64,000 nucleotides of DNA from Ignavibacteriales bacterium UBA1304 (lineage in GTDB: Bacteria; Bacteroidota; Ignavibacteria; Ignavibacteriales; Ignavibacteriaceae): the NCBI GenBank assembly GCA_002307295.1, contig DBTY01000003.1, positions 1 through 64,000 of the forward strand, in the 5' to 3' direction. A program made the translations under genes and the position numbers. Under the pieces are notes generated by a model. The model was given only the letters and a program-made list of their open reading frames with translations. It searched no databases and was not told where the DNA came from. Within the stretch, counting starts at the first letter, position 1. Each line of letters begins with the position of its first letter. Below, piece by piece: positions 61,024 through 64,000 of this stretch.

Positions 61024-62862
61024 ATGAAAAAAATATTTCTACTCTTTTCGTTTTTTGTCTTGTCTTCGCTACAAATATTTTCTCAACAGTTTAAGTTTGC
61101 CTGGATTACCGACGTTCATATAGGCGCGGCTACCGGACACGAGAACCTTGGCAAGGTAGTAGCCGATATAAATAAAAAAGATTTTAACTTTGTCGTCGTC
61201 ACTGGCGATATAGCAGAACGGGGAGAAAGCAAAGACCTTGAAACCGCTAAACGCGTTTTAGACAGCCTTAAAATACCATATCATATTGTGCCTGGCAACC
61301 ACGATTATAAATGGAGCGAAAGCTGCGGAACAAAATTCCCTGAATTGTTTGGCGACTATAAGTTTAATTTTGTTTACGGCGGGATAAGATTTATTGGCGT
61401 AAGCACCGGCATTTACTTCCGCGGGCATGGCGGACATACTTCCCCGGAAACATTTGCATGGCTTGAAGAGCAATTAAAAAAAACTACAAAAGACGAACCG
61501 ATTATTATTCTTTCGCACCATCTGATTGAGGAAGAGCTTGATAACTGGTATAAAACAACTAATCTTATTAAAGATTATAACATAATTGCAATGCTTTGCG
61601 GGCATGGTCATAGAGACGTAAAAACTACTTTAGACGGAGCTCCTGCTCTTATGGCCAGGACAATTCTTTCTGGTAAGAATAATCCATGGGGATATAACTC
61701 AATAACTGTTACAAAAGATTCTCTTTTGTTTTTTGAGGAAGATGGCGACGCTAAAACTATAAGCCTTGGAAGCGTTCAGAAAAAAGAAAGAAATACAATT
61801 AAACAAATAGATTCGCTTGATTTTGTTAATTATAACGCAAAAATAATAGCCAATATAAATCTAAACAAAACTTTGAATTCCGCTCTCTTTGCCGATAAAA
61901 ATTACATTGCAACAGCCACAATTGACGGCGATATTTATTGCTACGATTCTAAGGGTAATTTCAAATGGGATTATAAAACAAACGGACTCCTTGTAGGAAG
62001 TCCTGTTGTTTATGGCAATATACTTGCCGCAGGCAACGTTAAAGGAGATTTGATTACTATTGATTGTAAGACAGGGAAGCTTCTTAAATCAATTAAAACA
62101 AACGAGCTTATAGCATCGCAATTTGTAGCCGCAGAAATAAAAAATGAGAATAAAAAAATAAAGTGTTTTTTCTGGGGAACCGGAGACGGCAAATTTTTCT
62201 GCTACGATATTAACACGCTTAAATTAGTCTGGAAAAACGACGAAGCAAAATCGTTGATTGAAGCAAAACCGCTAATCTATGACGGTAAAATTATTTTTGG
62301 AAGCTGGGATTCTAATTTATACTGCCTTGATTTAGCTACCGGTAAAAAAGTATGGAGCTGGAACGCGGGAGACGGCGTCTATTATTCTCCGGCGGCATGC
62401 ACTCCTGCCACTGACGGGAAAAGCATATTTGTAGCGGCTCCAGACAGATTTGTAAGCTCTATTGATTTTGCTACGGGTAAAACAAACTGGAGAACTAAAG
62501 AAGCAAAATGCTGGGAGGGCATTGGTCTTTCTACGGATAAAAAAAATGTTTTGGTTTTGGGTTTTAATAAAAACTTTTCTATCCTATCCGCAGCCGACGG
62601 CAGCATAATTAAAACGATTGAATGCGCTAAAGACAGCATTGAAACTATGCCCGCTATGCCGTTAGAAGCAAATGGAAATATAATGTACTCTACAAGATTT
62701 GGCATGGTTAATATAATTAATAAACAGCATCAACTTAAGCCGCTTTTATATTTAGGGCAGGCGAGAGGGCATTCTGTAAGACAGATAAACAAAGACACGT
62801 TTGCAGTTTCCGGTATGGACGGACGAATTGTCGTCTTCAAAATAAATAAAGAGATTAAATGA
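61024..62862 (+). CDS. Exported calcineurin-like phosphoesterase with PQQ-type beta-propeller (paralogue B), 612 aa
   Basis: Tandem paralogue of the preceding gene with the same domain order and blade number. An ATG at 61012 is also possible. The ATG at 61024 is preferred because it lines up with the start of paralogue A (MKKIF...). The metal site is complete (TDVHIG, TGDIAERG, PGNHDYKW, SHHLIEE, GHGHRD). Propeller blades include IDGDIYCYDSKGNFKWDY, DLITIDCKTGKLL, DSNLYCLDLATGKKVWSW and RFVSSIDFATGKTNW. The two copies differ throughout, so the duplication is old. Its stop overlaps the HAD phosphatase start by 4 bp, so those two are translationally coupled. The substrate is unknown. Confidence 0.9.
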   Translation: MKKIFLLFSFFVLSSLQIFSQQFKFAWITDVHIGAATGHENLGKVVADINKKDFNFVVVTGDIAERGESKDLETAKRVLDSLKIPYHIVPGNHDYKWSESCGTKFPELFGDYKFNFVYGGIRFIGVSTGIYFRGHGGHTSPETFAWLEEQLKKTTKDEPIIILSHHLIEEELDNWYKTTNLIKDYNIIAMLCGHGHRDVKTTLDGAPALMARTILSGKNNPWGYNSITVTKDSLLFFEEDGDAKTISLGSVQKKERNTIKQIDSLDFVNYNAKIIANINLNKTLNSALFADKNYIATATIDGDIYCYDSKGNFKWDYKTNGLLVGSPVVYGNILAAGNVKGDLITIDCKTGKLLKSIKTNELIASQFVAAEIKNENKKIKCFFWGTGDGKFFCYDINTLKLVWKNDEAKSLIEAKPLIYDGKIIFGSWDSNLYCLDLATGKKVWSWNAGDGVYYSPAACTPATDGKSIFVAAPDRFVSSIDFATGKTNWRTKEAKCWEGIGLSTDKKNVLVLGFNKNFSILSAADGSIIKTIECAKDSIETMPAMPLEANGNIMYSTRFGMVNIINKQHQLKPLLYLGQARGHSVRQINKDTFAVSGMDGRIVVFKINKEIK

Positions 62863-63506
62863 GGAAATTTGACGGGATACTTTTTGACATAGATGGAACT
62901 TTAACTTCTACTAATGAACTGATTTTTGCGTCTTTTAGACATATAGCTAAAATGTTTTTGCATAAGGAGGTAACCGATGAAGAGATTATTTCAAACTTCG
63001 GTCCGCCGGAAGACGTAATTCTTAAAAAATGGTGCGGAGACGATTACGAAGCGGGGCGTAAAGAGTATTACGACTTCTACGCTAAAAACCATAACATGGC
63101 GGATTTGTATCCCGGAATTAAAGAAATTCTCGCATTGATAAAATCGAAGGATGTTCTTTTGGCTATATGTACAGGCAAAGGGAGCGACGCCGCTTTAATT
63201 ACGTTGAAGAAACTTGATATATTTAAGTATTTCGACTTTGTAATTACTGGCGACGACGTAACAAAATACAAACCTTCGCCGGAAGGAATTAACAAATTTA
63301 TTCAGAAGTTTAATCTGGATAAAGAAAGGGTTCTTATGGTTGGCGACGCTGTGACTGATATACTGGCCGCGCGAAGCGCAGGCGCTGAAATGGCGGCAGT
63401 AGTGTGGGATAGCTACGGGAAAGAAGAAGTCCTTAAAGTAGAAGGCGTCAAAGCTTTTCATACAGTCGCCGAATTGAAAAGTTTTATTGCAGAAAATATA
63501 GCTTAG
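62859..63506 (+). CDS. HAD-superfamily phosphatase (Gph/PGP-like), 215 aa
   Basis: Cytoplasmic phosphatase of HAD subfamily IA. Motif I is FDGILFDIDGTLT, with nucleophile D10 and acid/base D12. Motif II is AICTGKGSDAA with the conserved threonine. The motif III lysine is in YKPSPEGI, and motif IV is MVGDAVTDILAARSAG. The helical cap lies between I and II (about 18-85). Phosphoglycolate or beta-phosphoglucomutase-like substrates are possible, but none is proven. The ATG overlaps the TGA of the phosphoesterase gene. A terminator follows. Confidence 0.92.
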   Translation: MRKFDGILFDIDGTLTSTNELIFASFRHIAKMFLHKEVTDEEIISNFGPPEDVILKKWCGDDYEAGRKEYYDFYAKNHNMADLYPGIKEILALIKSKDVLLAICTGKGSDAALITLKKLDIFKYFDFVITGDDVTKYKPSPEGINKFIQKFNLDKERVLMVGDAVTDILAARSAGAEMAAVVWDSYGKEEVLKVEGVKAFHTVAELKSFIAENIA

Positions 63507-63525
63507 AGATTAGAAATAGTTTAGC

Positions 63526-63562
63526 AAAAAAAAAGCGGGCAAATTGTTTGCCCGCTTTTTTT
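63526..63562. terminator. Bidirectional terminator
   Basis: GCGGGCAAA (63535-63543) pairs exactly with TTTGCCCGC (63547-63555) over a 3-base loop, flanked by A and T runs. It can serve both the HAD gene and the convergent partial gene at the window edge. Confidence 0.95.
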
Positions 63563-63565
63563 AAT

Positions 63566-64000
63566 TTAATTAGTTCCGCCTGAGTTTGTATTAAACGGAT
63601 ATATGAACGAAATACGGGGTTCAATTTTCTTCTGCGATTTGAAATCAATCACGTTATCGTCGGCGTCTCTTACCGGAGTAAAAGTCCAATTATAAAGCAT
63701 TGAAATTAAAAGATAAGGCATCGGTTTATAACCGACCTCTGCGTATAAATAAGAACGGTCGTCAAGAGTAAATAAATCTTTTTCATCTTTTATGTTTCTT
63801 TTATCGTAACCGGCTCTAACTACTGCCGAACTTTCTTTTGGTAGAACGTCAGTCGTAATGTGTAGTATTCCGCTGTTTGGATCTTTATCTAAACGCTGAT
63901 AACTGCCAACGATATTAAAAAAGCCGAGCACGTTTATTCCTAATTCGCCGTAGTATCCTTTATCGCCATGCGCGCTATTCAGAGTTGCCGCTTTGCTTTT
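63566..64000 (-). CDS. Outer-membrane beta-barrel protein, C-terminal part (cut by window end)
   Basis: The reading frame is open from the right window edge to a stop at 63566, about 144 residues. A GTG at 63931 is merely internal, because 23 more codons without stop precede it up to base 64000. The sequence alternates polar and hydrophobic residues in strands (YYGELGINVLGFFNIVGSYQRL, SSAVVRAGYDKRN, SYLYAEVGYKPMPYLLISMLYNW). It has short polar turns and ends with an aromatic strand RISFIYPF before a short NTNSGGTN tail, typical of the end of an outer-membrane barrel. The family cannot be named from this fragment. Confidence 0.7.
   Translation of the reverse strand, partial: KSKAATLNSAHGDKGYYGELGINVLGFFNIVGSYQRLDKDPNSGILHITTDVLPKESSAVVRAGYDKRNIKDEKDLFTLDDRSYLYAEVGYKPMPYLLISMLYNWTFTPVRDADDNVIDFKSQKKIEPRISFIYPFNTNSGGTN

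Noticed and set aside
1..64000. CRISPR arrays, insertion sequences, prophage genes, rRNA operon
   Set aside because: No evenly spaced direct repeats, transposase or integrase motifs, phage structural genes or rRNA-like sequences were seen.

Overview
The window looks like the chromosome of an AT-rich member of the Bacteroidota/Chlorobi/Ignavibacteriota group, most likely Ignavibacteria. The reasoning is inference from signatures I can read. Several exported proteins end in the type IX secretion (T9SS) type A sorting domain, with the NYPNPFNP signature typical of Ignavibacteria. There are also a PorV/PorQ-like outer-membrane protein, a GWxTD-domain protein, a TonB-dependent receptor with a carboxypeptidase-regulatory-like N-terminus, an AURKAIP1/COX24-type 31-residue basic protein, and many genes with weak or no Shine-Dalgarno sequence. 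No integrase, transposase, phage gene or CRISPR array was seen.

Layout. (1) About 0.17-18.3 kb is a Wzx/Wzy-type surface-polysaccharide cluster. It holds an SLBB export protein, a hexapeptide acetyltransferase on the opposite strand, a flippase, a Wzz-like chain-length protein, a polymerase/ligase, many GT2 and GT4 glycosyltransferases, a polyprenyl-phosphate sugar-phosphate transferase that would start the repeat unit, a DPM1-like synthase, and a GT2 protein fused to a degenerate sugar-phosphate transferase. (2) About 18.3-22.4 kb runs on with almost no gaps into accA, a YbgC-like thioesterase, nadC, a second flippase and dut. (3) About 22.8-29.8 kb carries dnaE, a FabL-like SDR, thioredoxin and serA, with two long non-coding gaps. 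(4) About 30.4-41.4 kb is an envelope/secretion block: an Asp-box T9SS substrate, a TonB-dependent receptor, a 1172-residue exported protein, a PorV-like protein and a GWxTD lipoprotein-like or periplasmic protein. (5) About 41.6-46.5 kb has an HU protein, a tiny bS22-like ribosomal protein, tRNA-Thr(CGT), a T9SS-exported phosphodiester glycosidase and a coiled-coil protein. (6) About 46.5-59 kb is an M2-like peptidase, an ABC-F protein, and a minus-strand run lepA-lepB-subtilase-histidine kinase-response regulator-GNAT. (7) About 59-64 kb has two tandem paralogous exported phosphoesterase/beta-propeller proteins, a HAD phosphatase and the 3' end of an outer-membrane barrel gene cut by the window edge.

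How the parts fit. In the first block a lipid-linked repeat unit is started by the 14.1 kb transferase, extended by the GTs, flipped, polymerised with Wzz control and exported through the SLBB protein. No tyrosine autokinase and no nucleotide-sugar synthesis genes are present, so those must lie elsewhere. The secretion block supplies surface proteins that use T9SS, whose core machinery is outside this window. Many transcription units end in clear hairpins, several of them with U-tracts. The least explained sequences are the two gaps flanking serA (27.7-28.25 kb and 29.8-30.37 kb). The second contains a Bacteroidota-like promoter, a bulged hairpin and a strong terminator, which together suggest a small RNA or a leader.
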